This document shows positions 41,413 to 50,449 of a DNA stretch of 64,000 nt, one piece after another. The DNA is from Pseudanabaena sp. M085S1SP2A07QC (GTDB taxonomy: Bacteria; Cyanobacteriota; Cyanobacteriia; Pseudanabaenales; Pseudanabaenaceae), in NCBI GenBank assembly GCA_020404895.1, contig JADBWK010000017.1, forward strand, positions 16,489 to 80,488, given 5' to 3'. The notes beneath the pieces are model-generated. The model had not been told where the DNA came from and searched no databases. It was given only the letters and a program-made list of their open reading frames with translations. Each line of letters opens with the position of its first letter. Positions within the stretch are counted from its first letter, which is position 1. A program made the translations under genes and the position numbers.

Positions 41413-41789
41413 GGTGAGTCAATGTATCTATATTTTTTCAGTGTAGCAAATTTTGAATGTTGATGTAGTGTCCTAAAATCCTCAGTATCTAATCGCTCTA
41501 CAAAACTTGGAGGCGATCGCCAAATCTCAACAAAATCCTAATGTATATCCAGATCCCCGATTTTTTTGTTAATGTCATTATTTGTTCACGCCCATAGAGT
41601 CGAACTGTAGGGGCAGTGCATTCCCGCAGGAATTTATAAATTTTTAGATCGTCTTCTTTTGGGAATGCACTGCCCCAAACTTCGCAACGCAGGGACAAAT
41701 TGTCTGTAAAAGCAGAGAGGGGATAGCATTTGCGGATCGAGATTTCTGTGATGGGTTTTAAAGTTGTGGCGCAAATGCTATGCCCCCAC
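41413..41789. repeat. Intergenic region with nested inverted repeats
   Basis: 377 bp without a supported gene. A perfect 16-bp inverted repeat GGGGCAGTGCATTCCC (41612-41627 / 41663-41678) and another, ATAGCATTTGCG / CGCAAATGCTAT (41726-41737 / 41770-41781), suggest a non-coding mobile repeat. Confidence 0.6.
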
Positions 41790-44492
41790 TTATTGCGCTT
41801 TCTCAATCGCCTGACGCAGCATCTCAATCACAGTGTCAATGCCCTCAAGTTTAGTAGGAAATTGCGCTATAAGTTCTGCATCTTTAAGAACATCTGACAG
41901 AATACCCAATGGCGGTTTCTCTGTTTCTAAAATCTCTCGTAAGCAGTTTGTACCGCGCTCGATTTCACCAATGCCAATTTCATGTAATGCTCGAAAGAGG
42001 CGATCGTTTTGAGAATTACCAGTAAGAATTTCTAATCCTTGTTTCCATAAGGTAATTGCTTCTTCTTGGTTGCCTTGTAATCCACTAACAAAACCAAGAT
42101 TCATCACATATACCCAAGATTTAGAATCAAGATTAACTGCCTCAATGCACTCAGACTTGGCTTTTTCAAGATTTCCTTGAGACAAATATAAATATCCTAA
42201 ACAGCTTCGGGTAGAGGCAAGTTGTGAGTCGAGGTCAATCGCCTTTTGATAGGATGCAATCGCTAATTCGTGCTTACCTTGATATTGGTAGACATTGCCC
42301 AAATAGGTGTGGGGATAGGCAGATTTTGGATCAAGATTAATCGCTTTTTTTAAGGAATCAATCGCTAATTCATACTGTTCCAATTTACAGTAATTAATGC
42401 CTAAATCTCGCCATGCACTGTAATTATCAGGATTTAATAAAACAGAACTTTGATAAGCCATCTGTGCTTCAAGCGATGCGATTGGATGATCATCTTCCCA
42501 AAGAAATTTATAGCCAATTTTACTAAATTCTTCTGCTAAATATTTTCGTAAATGTAGTGCAGTTTCAGAGAGTTGTTTTTCTGCTTCAATATATATCCGA
42601 AGACATTCTGAATAGCGTTCCAGTTCATAAAGTAATCGCCCACGTTGTAAAAAGAGAATTGCCATGCGTTCGTTTTTACGATCGCCATCAAGCCAACCCC
42701 GTTTTGCCAATTTCTCCAACTCATCCAGTAAAACCTTCCGATTATCATCTATATCAAACAAGTAGTAACCTAAAGCTTTAGCAAAGATTTGTAAACGCTT
42801 TTTACTATCCCCATCAAACCGCACCTGAAAAGCCTCAATAATTCCCAAAAGTTGCTTTTGCCAATCGCGGTTATATTGCCAACTCTCCACAAAAAGCGGC
42901 ACTGCATAGCACCAGCCAACCTCCACATCTTGCCAAAACTTAAACTGCACCAAATCCAACAACCCATTCGCAATCCGATCCGACTCGAAATAATCCGCCG
43001 TATCCGTAAACTCCTGAGTCCATTCACCCAAACGCGGTTCCAAATAAGCCACAGCCCGATCGCTCAACTCCCGCACCATAGGCGACTGTCCCGCCAACCC
43101 AGAACGCAGATAATCTTGCAAAAAGCTCTCTAGCTTGTCATGTAGCCGAATGCCCTTACCCTCTAGCAACACAAACGAATGCCTTGCCTTCAACGATCGC
43201 ATCTCTGGCTCAAGGTCAGTCACCCCCAGCATCGCCTTTAATAACTCATTATCAGGACGACGCATCATCGCCATCGCATACACCGCCTTTTGGTCATGCT
43301 CATCCAAGCAATACCGCAAAAAGCGATCGCTCGTTGCCCTGACCACCGCCTCACGGGGCGACTCATCATCCCGATCCGCCGATGGAGCGCTGAGAATCGT
43401 TGCCAGCTCGATCCCCTGTTGACGCATCGCCGCAATTTGCTGCACAACAAAGGGAATCCCCAAACTAAACTGCTTAACCGACTCCGCCGCCTCATCACTC
43501 AGAGGCACATCGATCTCAGGATGCGCGAAATATTCACTCACCTGCTCCCGACTAAACTCACTCATCGGATAAACATAGAGATTTTCCGAAAACACATCCC
43601 GATAGCCCTGAAAATAATCCTGAAATACTTTTTTGCTATCCGCCAGATTTTGCCGACCCGCGATCGCCCAAACCACTCGCCGACCCGCCGCCTTAATTAC
43701 CATCCGCAACACGCGATCGCACTCAAGGCGATCGACAATCTCATAGGTATCCAACAACAGCACCAAAGGTTTCTGCGCGGAAATCGCCTGTAAACCATGC
43801 CCCAATGCCTCAGCCAATTGCCGATGCGGTGTCGCAAAAATCCTACGTTCCTCCAAGGACAACCGCTTTTTCATCAAACCTACTAAAGCACTCACTGCAC
43901 TATCCGCGATCGCCTCATCCACCTTGCCATCACCCGCCCCCAGCAGCACTTCCACCTGTGGCAATTTCCGCAAGGCTCCCAACGACCAACTTAAACCCTT
44001 TTTCAAAATCGGCGCATATTCCGCTCCCTCTCCCTGCCTTGCTTGCAGTTCCTTATCGACCTTATCCTCAATTTGCTTCAGCGTTTTCTCCACCTGCCGA
44101 TATTTCTCAAAAATCCCCTCATGCCCCTTACTCACCGTCAAATAAATCGTCTCCAATACCGATTCAGGACGAATTGATTCATGTCCCACATTCAGCGATG
44201 GATACTCATTCTTTGCCTCTTCCCAATCTAACCGCAACACCTGAAAGCGATCGGGAAACTCTTCCCTAGTCAAATCACAAAACCTCCGCCCCAGACTCGT
44301 TTTCCCCATTCCCCCTTCGCCATAGAGCAAGAAAATATGTGGTGATGTACTGACCGTTTCTTTTTTCGCAGGTAAATATTTCGCCACCGTCGGCAAATTT
44401 TGCGAGAGCCATCCAACATTTGGTTGCAGCGATCGTAACACTTCGCGAAATCTTTTCTGCTCCTCAGTCCTCGCCAAAAAAATCCTTGCCAT
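41790..44492 (-). CDS. STAND-type NTPase with C-terminal TPR repeats
   Basis: 900 residues. The P-loop GEGGMGKTSLGRRF lies near residue 60, Walker B-like LVLLLDTYE near 250, and an arginine sensor-like VVWAIAGRQNL after it, as in STAND ATPases. A helical wing region follows, then TPR repeats (about 650-830; AWRDLGINYCKLEQYELAIDSLKKAINLDP and relatives). No N-terminal effector domain (nuclease, protease, TIR) is visible, so it is either a regulator or a sensor whose effector acts in trans. Similar architecture occurs in defence and signalling NTPases. It stands alone, with base composition like its neighbours. Confidence 0.75.
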   Translation of the reverse strand: MARIFLARTEEQKRFREVLRSLQPNVGWLSQNLPTVAKYLPAKKETVSTSPHIFLLYGEGGMGKTSLGRRFCDLTREEFPDRFQVLRLDWEEAKNEYPSLNVGHESIRPESVLETIYLTVSKGHEGIFEKYRQVEKTLKQIEDKVDKELQARQGEGAEYAPILKKGLSWSLGALRKLPQVEVLLGAGDGKVDEAIADSAVSALVGLMKKRLSLEERRIFATPHRQLAEALGHGLQAISAQKPLVLLLDTYEIVDRLECDRVLRMVIKAAGRRVVWAIAGRQNLADSKKVFQDYFQGYRDVFSENLYVYPMSEFSREQVSEYFAHPEIDVPLSDEAAESVKQFSLGIPFVVQQIAAMRQQGIELATILSAPSADRDDESPREAVVRATSDRFLRYCLDEHDQKAVYAMAMMRRPDNELLKAMLGVTDLEPEMRSLKARHSFVLLEGKGIRLHDKLESFLQDYLRSGLAGQSPMVRELSDRAVAYLEPRLGEWTQEFTDTADYFESDRIANGLLDLVQFKFWQDVEVGWCYAVPLFVESWQYNRDWQKQLLGIIEAFQVRFDGDSKKRLQIFAKALGYYLFDIDDNRKVLLDELEKLAKRGWLDGDRKNERMAILFLQRGRLLYELERYSECLRIYIEAEKQLSETALHLRKYLAEEFSKIGYKFLWEDDHPIASLEAQMAYQSSVLLNPDNYSAWRDLGINYCKLEQYELAIDSLKKAINLDPKSAYPHTYLGNVYQYQGKHELAIASYQKAIDLDSQLASTRSCLGYLYLSQGNLEKAKSECIEAVNLDSKSWVYVMNLGFVSGLQGNQEEAITLWKQGLEILTGNSQNDRLFRALHEIGIGEIERGTNCLREILETEKPPLGILSDVLKDAELIAQFPTKLEGIDTVIEMLRQAIEKAQ

Positions 44493-44566
44493 GAATCAGC
44501 ATCCTCCACATCTGTTGCTATTCTAACGAAAACTTTTACCGATCAAGCTAAGGGCTGGGCGATATA

Positions 44567-44596
44567 GAATAGAATAAGCGATCGCTTATTCTATTC
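44567..44596. repeat. Perfect 30-bp palindrome centred on HIP1
   Basis: GAATAGAATAAGCGATCGCTTATTCTATTC has a HIP1 octamer at its exact centre, in the gap just after the S2P-like gene's stop and upstream of the STAND gene. Possible terminator. Confidence 0.75.
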
Positions 44597-44599
44597 AAC

Positions 44600-46153
44600 T
44601 CATGGAAGTAGTCCACCACCACTACCAATACCCAGACGCTCGGCAACGCCAGAAGTAAGTGGAAGCAAAGTAATCAACATCCAAAAAAGTGCCACTACAC
44701 CCAAAGCTTCGCGATCGCCATCGAGTTCTGAAAGTTCATTTAGCATTGGACGCTCCAGATCTCGCAATAGAATCAAGATAATGCCACCCCAATAGAGCGC
44801 AAGGGGATTTATCACTGTAGCAATCACCAAGAAAATCAACGTTAATACCGTCGTCCAGCTTGCCGTGCGTCTTCCATAAATTGATTGCACGATTCGACCA
44901 CCATCTAACTGGCCTGCGGGCATCAAGTTCAATGCGGTGATAGCCGAGCCGAGCCAGCCTAGAACCACTAATGGATGAATCGAAATAAAACTCGTATGTA
45001 AAGCATCACCAAGGAAGAGTTTCGCCAAGGTTCCTGCAAGTACCGAAGCTTGGAAAATTTGACTAGGAATATCGATACTTCCCATACCAATCGCAGATAG
45101 ACGTAAACCAACTAGCAGCATGAGCAAAGATAGTACCCCACTTGCCAATGCTGGTGCGATCGCAATATCAAACAGAGACAGACGATGGGGTAATGGCGAA
45201 GAAATCCGACTAAATGCACCAAAAGAACCTAATTGTGATGAAGGCAATAGAAACGGTAAACTCATATTTACTTTGTATTTCTTTGCCATCAAACGCATAG
45301 CCAACTCACGCACCCCTAAAATTATCCCAAGCCCAATAGCAAAGGGAAGTCCTGCTAAATATTGTTGAGGTTCTTGGACTACAGGAATACCCGCAACTAA
45401 AGCACCCAAATTCAATGCTGTATAAGCATTTGCGACAACCAACACCCAAATTAGTATTCTTTGAGGAATTGTATTGTTATCGACATTACTAACTCGGCTA
45501 GGCAGAACAATCACCACTGGTTTACGATCTTGACCTTCCACCAAAAATAGATTGTATTTATCGCTAAGGCGATCGCTCAGAGATTTAGTTAGGCGTTTAT
45601 GGACGACATCAGGCTCACCACGCAAATTACCTTTAAAAATGGCTCCTTCTTGATAGGGAATCGTTTCGGTGACGTAATAGGTCTCAATCCCAAAGATCCC
45701 CTGTATCAGCTTCATATCTTCCGCAGGAAGAGCCTTAAACAGCTTTAGCTGCGTCTTTCCCTGAGACATAGCCACAGCGATCGGACTATTAACAGGTGGC
45801 TTATTGGTTGAGTTATCGACAGAATTAGGGCGATCGCTAGCTGCATCCAGATCATGTTTTAGCTTTTGCTCGATCGCCGATCTTTCCTCCGATACAGCTT
45901 TGCGTAATTGATTACTGATTGCTACATAAGCGATCGTGGAACCGAGCAATAGGAATAATAGCGTTGTGAAATTTATAAAAACACCCGACACAAACAAGCC
46001 AAAGTAAACTAGCCAAGGTGACATGAGAGCAACAAATTGCAGCCAAGACAGTAACCCAAGCTTGCCAAACTTGCGGGAGCGAAAATATCCCCAACCCAGC
46101 AACGCGAGGGTGAGTATAAATACGGCGATCGGAAGAAGTGGAGTTGATATCAT
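44600..46153 (-). CDS. Site-2-protease-like membrane protein lacking HExxH
   Basis: 517 residues: two N-terminal helices, a cytoplasmic region (about 85-230) and a multi-helix M50-like core. The core retains GVREL, FLLPSSQLGSFGAFSRI, FDIAIAPALASG and NLMPAGQLDGGR, all normal for the EGY/slr0643-type site-2 proteases. The zinc motif HELGH, however, is replaced by RELAM at 282-286, so both His ligands are gone. This parallels inactive plant EGY3. It probably acts as a non-proteolytic partner or chaperone. ATG start, no truncation. Confidence 0.8.
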   Translation of the reverse strand: MISTPLLPIAVFILTLALLGWGYFRSRKFGKLGLLSWLQFVALMSPWLVYFGLFVSGVFINFTTLLFLLLGSTIAYVAISNQLRKAVSEERSAIEQKLKHDLDAASDRPNSVDNSTNKPPVNSPIAVAMSQGKTQLKLFKALPAEDMKLIQGIFGIETYYVTETIPYQEGAIFKGNLRGEPDVVHKRLTKSLSDRLSDKYNLFLVEGQDRKPVVIVLPSRVSNVDNNTIPQRILIWVLVVANAYTALNLGALVAGIPVVQEPQQYLAGLPFAIGLGIILGVRELAMRLMAKKYKVNMSLPFLLPSSQLGSFGAFSRISSPLPHRLSLFDIAIAPALASGVLSLLMLLVGLRLSAIGMGSIDIPSQIFQASVLAGTLAKLFLGDALHTSFISIHPLVVLGWLGSAITALNLMPAGQLDGGRIVQSIYGRRTASWTTVLTLIFLVIATVINPLALYWGGIILILLRDLERPMLNELSELDGDREALGVVALFWMLITLLPLTSGVAERLGIGSGGGLLP

Positions 46154-46653
46154 AAAAATAAATTACAGGAAATCCTAGGAATTCTCGACGACAAGCCATA
46201 ATCCCCTACAATTTCTTAGTAGTTTGGCGGTGTTTTGTATATCCACTTTAGCGATAAACCGTAATCTCATGTTCAGAAAGTTTTATAAAGAACTTGCAAC
46301 ACAAGCTATAAGTAGCTTTATGGAATTAACCTAAGCAAACTGTGCCGACCTCTTAGCGGGCGGCATAGTTTACTTGGGTGTGCTTTTATAAATTTTCTAT
46401 TTTTTCTAGCAGCGCGAAGTACTGTAATATATGATTATATTTAATCAACGGTAAACACATAGATTAACTGTGGATTTAAAAAGCTTTTATGAGTAGCTAA
46501 GCTCAATTAAATATAAAACGCCAAAACCATTGCCGCCCAATGCGCAAGCTGTGATGGTTTGGCTCTAGTTTTTTAATTTATGTCTGGTTACTTAAAAGTA
46601 TTTGTAAAAGCGATCACATCGGTCATGTTTAGACAATTTGAGGTAAGTGCAAC
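46154..46653. other. 500-bp intergenic region with hairpins, upstream of cysA
   Basis: No supported gene. It contains an imperfect hairpin CCTAAGCAAACTGTGCCG.../...CGGCATAGTTTACTTGGG at 46330-46377 and a smaller one (CAAAACCATTGCC/GTGATGGTTTGG) at 46521-46561. The latter could be a leader structure for cysA. Confidence 0.5.
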
Positions 46654-47673
46654 GTGGGCATTGTTGTAGAAAATGTAGTTAAGCAATTTGGTGATTTTTT
46701 AGCCCTAGACAATATCAATCTTGAGGTCAAAACTGGCTCATTGGTAGCGTTACTAGGTCCATCAGGTTCTGGTAAGTCCACCCTATTAAGATTGATCGCA
46801 GGGCTAGAAACTCCCGATCGCGGCAAAATCTTTTTGACGGGCAAGGATGCCACCGATCAAGATGTACGCGATCGCAATATTGGCTTTGTATTTCAGCACT
46901 ATGCTCTCTTCAAACACATGAACATCCGTAAAAATATTGCTTTTGGTCTAGAAATCCGCAAAGAACCGAAAGCAAAAATTGCCGAGCGTGTGGAAGAATT
47001 GTTAGAACTAATCCAGCTCAAAGGCTTAGGCAATCGCTACCCCTCACAACTATCTGGTGGTCAACGTCAACGAGTTGCCCTCGCCCGTGCCCTCGCTGTG
47101 CAGCCAAGCGTATTGCTTCTTGATGAACCATTTGGAGCGCTGGATGCAAAAGTCCGTAAAGAACTACGGGCTTGGTTGCGTCGCCTCCATGATGAAGTCC
47201 ATGTCACCAGTGTATTTGTCACCCACGACCAAGAAGAAGCGATGGAAGTATCTGATGTGATCGTGGTGATGAATAAAGGGAAGATCGAGCAAATTGGCAC
47301 ACCTGCCGAAGTTTACGATAATCCTGCGACTCCGTTTGTGATGAGTTTTATTGGTCCCGTGAATGTACTTCCCGCCAATCGCGATCGCATTAGTGAATTC
47401 TCTAAAATCCATAGTGCTAGTGAAGATGTGTATATTCGTCCTCGCGATATTTTGATTGAGACAGAAGCAACAAGCACATCGGTATCGGCACGCATCACAA
47501 GGTTAATTCATCTCGGTTGGGAAGTTCAAGCTGAGTTGATGCTAGGTGATGGACAGGTTTTGACGGCTCATCTCACTCGTGAGCGTTTTGATGAGTTGAA
47601 GTTACAACCACAACAATATGTCCATATCGAACCCAAGGATGCCAAGTCATTTCCTCTAGATTATTCAATCTAA
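46654..47673 (+). CDS. cysA: Sulfate/thiosulfate ABC transporter ATPase
   Basis: 339 residues. Opening [20 protein letters not shown], Walker [14 protein letters not shown], signature [15 protein letters not shown], Walker [12 protein letters not shown] and a C-terminal TOBE-like domain ([11 protein letters not shown]) are those of CysA. It drives sulfate import with CysT, CysW and a binding protein, none of which is nearby, so the gene is separated from its operon. The start is GTG with GAGGT upstream. Confidence 0.9.
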   Translation: MGIVVENVVKQFGDFLALDNINLEVKTGSLVALLGPSGSGKSTLLRLIAGLETPDRGKIFLTGKDATDQDVRDRNIGFVFQHYALFKHMNIRKNIAFGLEIRKEPKAKIAERVEELLELIQLKGLGNRYPSQLSGGQRQRVALARALAVQPSVLLLDEPFGALDAKVRKELRAWLRRLHDEVHVTSVFVTHDQEEAMEVSDVIVVMNKGKIEQIGTPAEVYDNPATPFVMSFIGPVNVLPANRDRISEFSKIHSASEDVYIRPRDILIETEATSTSVSARITRLIHLGWEVQAELMLGDGQVLTAHLTRERFDELKLQPQQYVHIEPKDAKSFPLDYSI

Positions 47674-47722
47674 CGATCTCCAGCAATTAGCGATCGCCGA
47701 AATCTTGCTTTTACTGGCTAGA

Positions 47723-48565
47723 TTAAGATTTTGGCGATCTCTTTGGCTTTGATACCTTGGGAGGTTGAGACTGTTTTAAGGAAATTTTTTGGAGCTTTTG
47801 GACTTGTTTTAGCGTTAGTCCTGTAAGTTGGGCGACTAAATCTAGGGCAATATTGGAGCGCAACATGTTTAGAGCAATCTGGTTTCTTTCTTGAGTTTTG
47901 CCTTTAGCCTCGCCTTCAGCTATCCCTTCAGCCTTACCTTCTAATAGTATTTCTTGATAAATTACTGATTCTTTCATGATTTCGCTCCTTAGTAATCTTT
48001 GAATGATTTCTTTATTCAGGGCTATACCTGATATTATAGCGGTCGATGCAGCTACGTTACTTTGGACTTGTTTATCTGCGATATTTTCAATTTGCTTTGC
48101 AACTTGTCTTAAGGTATTTTCAGGATTTCTGGTTTGAGATAGCGCTGCAAAAGGTAATAGACCTTGATATTGCTGAAATATTCCTGTAGGCTGCTCCCAT
48201 AGTCTAATGACGTTGAATGCATGGTTGAGTGCGCCAATACTAAATTTGGTTTCATAGACTAAGGATGATTGGCTGGGGGTGAGATAGATGACAACTTGAT
48301 GGATATGTTTATCGGGGAATTTACGATATAACCGCAGTCGATAATCTGCCATGCGGAATGGGATATTTTTATTTGGTTCGGTCTGGAATTCAATATGTAG
48401 GATGATTTCGGTTGATTCGAGAAATATCACGGAGTCGGCGCGAATTGGCTCGACTGAGAGTTCAGAGGGTTCAATTTTGGTTAGAGTAATAGCTTCGCCA
48501 AGTAGCCAACTGGCGAAGTTTGCGGAAAAGCTTTCTGCGAGGAATTTACAGATGTTATCGATCAT
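47723..48565 (-). CDS. Rpn family putative nuclease/transposase
   Basis: 280 residues. N-terminal PD-(D/E)XK-like core: VEPIRADSVIFLESTEIILHIEFQTE (Asp, Glu-x-Gln/Lys pattern), RMADYRLRLYRKFP and QVVIYLTP. Helical C-terminus with a Glu/Gly/Lys-rich linker (LEGKAEGIAEGEAKG) and KKTQERNQ-like segment. These Rpn/DUF4351-type proteins are abundant in cyanobacteria; the E. coli relatives promote recombination. Role here unknown. Confidence 0.8.
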   Translation of the reverse strand: MIDNICKFLAESFSANFASWLLGEAITLTKIEPSELSVEPIRADSVIFLESTEIILHIEFQTEPNKNIPFRMADYRLRLYRKFPDKHIHQVVIYLTPSQSSLVYETKFSIGALNHAFNVIRLWEQPTGIFQQYQGLLPFAALSQTRNPENTLRQVAKQIENIADKQVQSNVAASTAIISGIALNKEIIQRLLRSEIMKESVIYQEILLEGKAEGIAEGEAKGKTQERNQIALNMLRSNIALDLVAQLTGLTLKQVQKLQKISLKQSQPPKVSKPKRSPKS

Positions 48566-48793
48566 ATCGGAATAATAGCTTAATCATTTTGAGATGGAAC
48601 TTCTACTTCTAATAGAACTTCAGAAAATACAGTATGCATAATAGACTAGTAATACCTAACACCTATGTAATGATTTATTGCATTTATTCGCTCGGGTTTA
48701 AGTACAAATCGCTGTAATTTTACGGGCGATCGCTACCAGTCACAAAAAATTTGGTATAGACTAGTGACTAGATGTTATCAAGGAGCAAAAGCT

Positions 48794-49132
48794 ATGATTT
48801 TTAGAACTATTTCGCTAGTCGCGACTAGTCTCGTCTCAGCTACTTTATTTGCAGCGTCTGGTGCGATCGCCCAAATTACACCCGCGCCAACACTATCTGA
48901 ACAAACCTTACGTGAAGCTCAACAACAAGAAAGAAGCTCACTTAGTGTCGGTGGAAGTAATCTGAACTTATTGCAACTAATTAATAATATCAACCTTGCT
49001 GGTGGCAAATCTCCAGAGCAGTTTCGCGCTAGTCAAGCCGAATCCTTTGACGAGGCTGTGACTAATTTTAGATCGCAACAACGCCGCGAAGTGAAGATTG
49101 AGATTCCCACAGCAAATACGCCAGCCAATTAA
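48794..49132 (+). CDS. Small secreted protein of unknown function
   Basis: 112 residues. A signal peptide (ISLVATSLVSATLFAASG, cleavage after AIA) is followed by a Gln/Ser-rich mature chain with NLNLLQLINNINLAGGKSPEQFRASQAESFDEAV. No domain recognised. AAGGAG at 48779-48784 is well placed for ATG 48794; an in-frame ATG at 48764 has no such site. Probably periplasmic or lumenal. Confidence 0.7.
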   Translation: MIFRTISLVATSLVSATLFAASGAIAQITPAPTLSEQTLREAQQQERSSLSVGGSNLNLLQLINNINLAGGKSPEQFRASQAESFDEAVTNFRSQQRREVKIEIPTANTPAN

Positions 49133-49156
49133 TAATCAAAAAAATAATGGCTACGA

Positions 49157-49225
49157 GTTTTTGACTTTGAAATAAAGAAGAGCTAGCACTTAGTGCTAGC
49201 TCTTCTTTATTTCAAAGTCAAAAAC
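49157..49225. repeat. 69-bp palindrome overlapping the TPR gene's end
   Basis: Arms GTTTTTGACTTTGAAATAAAG... and complement, centre GCTAGCACTTAGTGCTAGC. The right arm encodes the last six codons (FLTLK, stop) of the convergent TPR gene, the left arm is intergenic, and the whole lies between two converging genes, so it can terminate both. Confidence 0.85.
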
Positions 49226-50001
49226 TTTTCGAGAGCCGTGACCAATGAGGGGGGCCAACGACGAATATTTTTTACCCAATTGATATCTCGATAGCGTGGA
49301 TCAAGATTATCCACAGAGACCCAATTGCTCTCAGCTTCACCTTGTTTTTGATTTGCCCAAAGCGCCGCTGTCAGAGCAGCCCGCACATCCGTAAAATTCG
49401 GATATTTGCGTAATATATTTTTCATCGCCTTAATTGCTTCATCGCTTTTACCGATCTCGTACAGAGCGATCGCATTATTACCAAAAGCCGTACTAAAGCG
49501 CGAATTAACATTCATCGCTATTTGATAATCTGCGATCGCCTCTTCCCATTTGCCTAAGCCAGCTTTGGCATTACCACGATTGTTATAAGCTGCTGCATCC
49601 TTAGGATCAATTGCTAACACGCGATCATAATCTGCGATCGCTTCTTCCCATCTGCCCAAGCTTTCCAAAGCTGCGCCACGATTAAGATAAGGATCGGGGA
49701 AATTAGGCGCAAGCTCTACCGATTTGTTATAGTCTGCAAGCGCTTCTTGAGGACGATTTTGGCTCATTTTTGAGTTGCCACGATTGCTCCAACCTGCGGC
49801 ATTGTCTGGATAGAGGTTGATTAAATCTGTCCAATAGCCCTCTGCGGCTAAAAATTCACCAGCATCAGTGGCGGTAAAAGCTTTTTTGACCAAGGCATCC
49901 AGTTGATTTGATTCGGCTTCGGTAATGTTGAGTTGAGCTTGCACTGGTGCAGGATTCAAAAGTAGACATAAGGCAAGAAAAAGTGCAAATAGCGATCGCA
50001 T
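49207..50001 (-). CDS. Exported TPR protein
   Basis: 264 residues. A signal peptide (LFALFLALCLLLNPAPVQA) is followed by five to six TPR units, e.g. AAGWSNRGNSKMSQNRPQEA, PDPYLNRGAALESLGRWEEA and AAAYNNRGNAKAGLGKWEEA. Close in type to lumenal or periplasmic cyanobacterial TPR proteins that help assemble photosynthetic complexes; the partner is unknown. The last codons lie inside a palindrome. Confidence 0.85.
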   Translation of the reverse strand: MRSLFALFLALCLLLNPAPVQAQLNITEAESNQLDALVKKAFTATDAGEFLAAEGYWTDLINLYPDNAAGWSNRGNSKMSQNRPQEALADYNKSVELAPNFPDPYLNRGAALESLGRWEEAIADYDRVLAIDPKDAAAYNNRGNAKAGLGKWEEAIADYQIAMNVNSRFSTAFGNNAIALYEIGKSDEAIKAMKNILRKYPNFTDVRAALTAALWANQKQGEAESNWVSVDNLDPRYRDINWVKNIRRWPPSLVTALEKFLTLK

Positions 50002-50078
50002 AAGTATTGAATCCTTGCCAAAAGTAGAGATTGTTTTTGTCCTAATATATCAGGCTGAGAGATTAATTGTGTCTTGCT

Positions 50079-50228
50079 ACTTAACAATGCAGTAATTCTC
50101 ATTATAAAAATCGGTTTTTTAAAAGCCCACCTACGGCGGGCTTTCAAAAAACCGATTTTGGTGTTTCCAGCACCTACGGCATTGTTAAATGCAAAATCAT
50201 TTTCATAATGATTTTGCATTTAACAATG
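50079..50228. repeat. Compound palindromic element
   Basis: Modules shared with 26738-26858 (TTCTCATTATA, AATCGGTTTT, GCCCACCTACGGCGGGC, GGTGTTTCCAGC) plus a perfect hairpin AATGCAAAATCATT/AATGATTTTGCATT, bounded by TTAACAATGC / GCATTGTTAA and CATTTAACAATGCC. It looks like elements inserted into each other. Confidence 0.7.
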
Positions 50229-50260
50229 CCCGAAAGCGGGACTAAGTAGCAAAGCAAAAT

Positions 50261-50368
50261 TACAGCGATCGCTGATCAAACGAACCATAATAAATTTTTT
50301 GAAAGTGGTGCAAAGCAACACTTTCAAAAAATTCTTGGTTTGGGTTTGAGCATAAAGCACTGTAAATA
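50261..50368. repeat. Inverted copy of the 34115 element
   Basis: Core hairpin AAATTTTTTGAAAGTG/CACTTTCAAAAAATT with flanks GATCAAACGAACC and GGTTTGGGTTTGAGCATAAAGCACTGTAAAT, the reverse complement of the 34115-34222 flanks. Confidence 0.75.
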
Positions 50369-50449
50369 TAAAACCCAAAAATCTGCACCAACTGGGCTAC
50401 GGTCGGTGCAGATTATGTCTCTGTTTTTAGCTCTGTAAGACAAGCTTAG

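Noticed and set aside
41498..41827. 109-codon minus-strand frame
   Set aside because: Lies in inverted-repeat DNA, is rich in Arg and Cys as in random translation, and overlaps the end of the STAND gene.
43135..44269. Several plus-strand frames opposite the STAND-TPR gene
   Set aside because: Low-complexity shadows of a confidently coded gene on the other strand.
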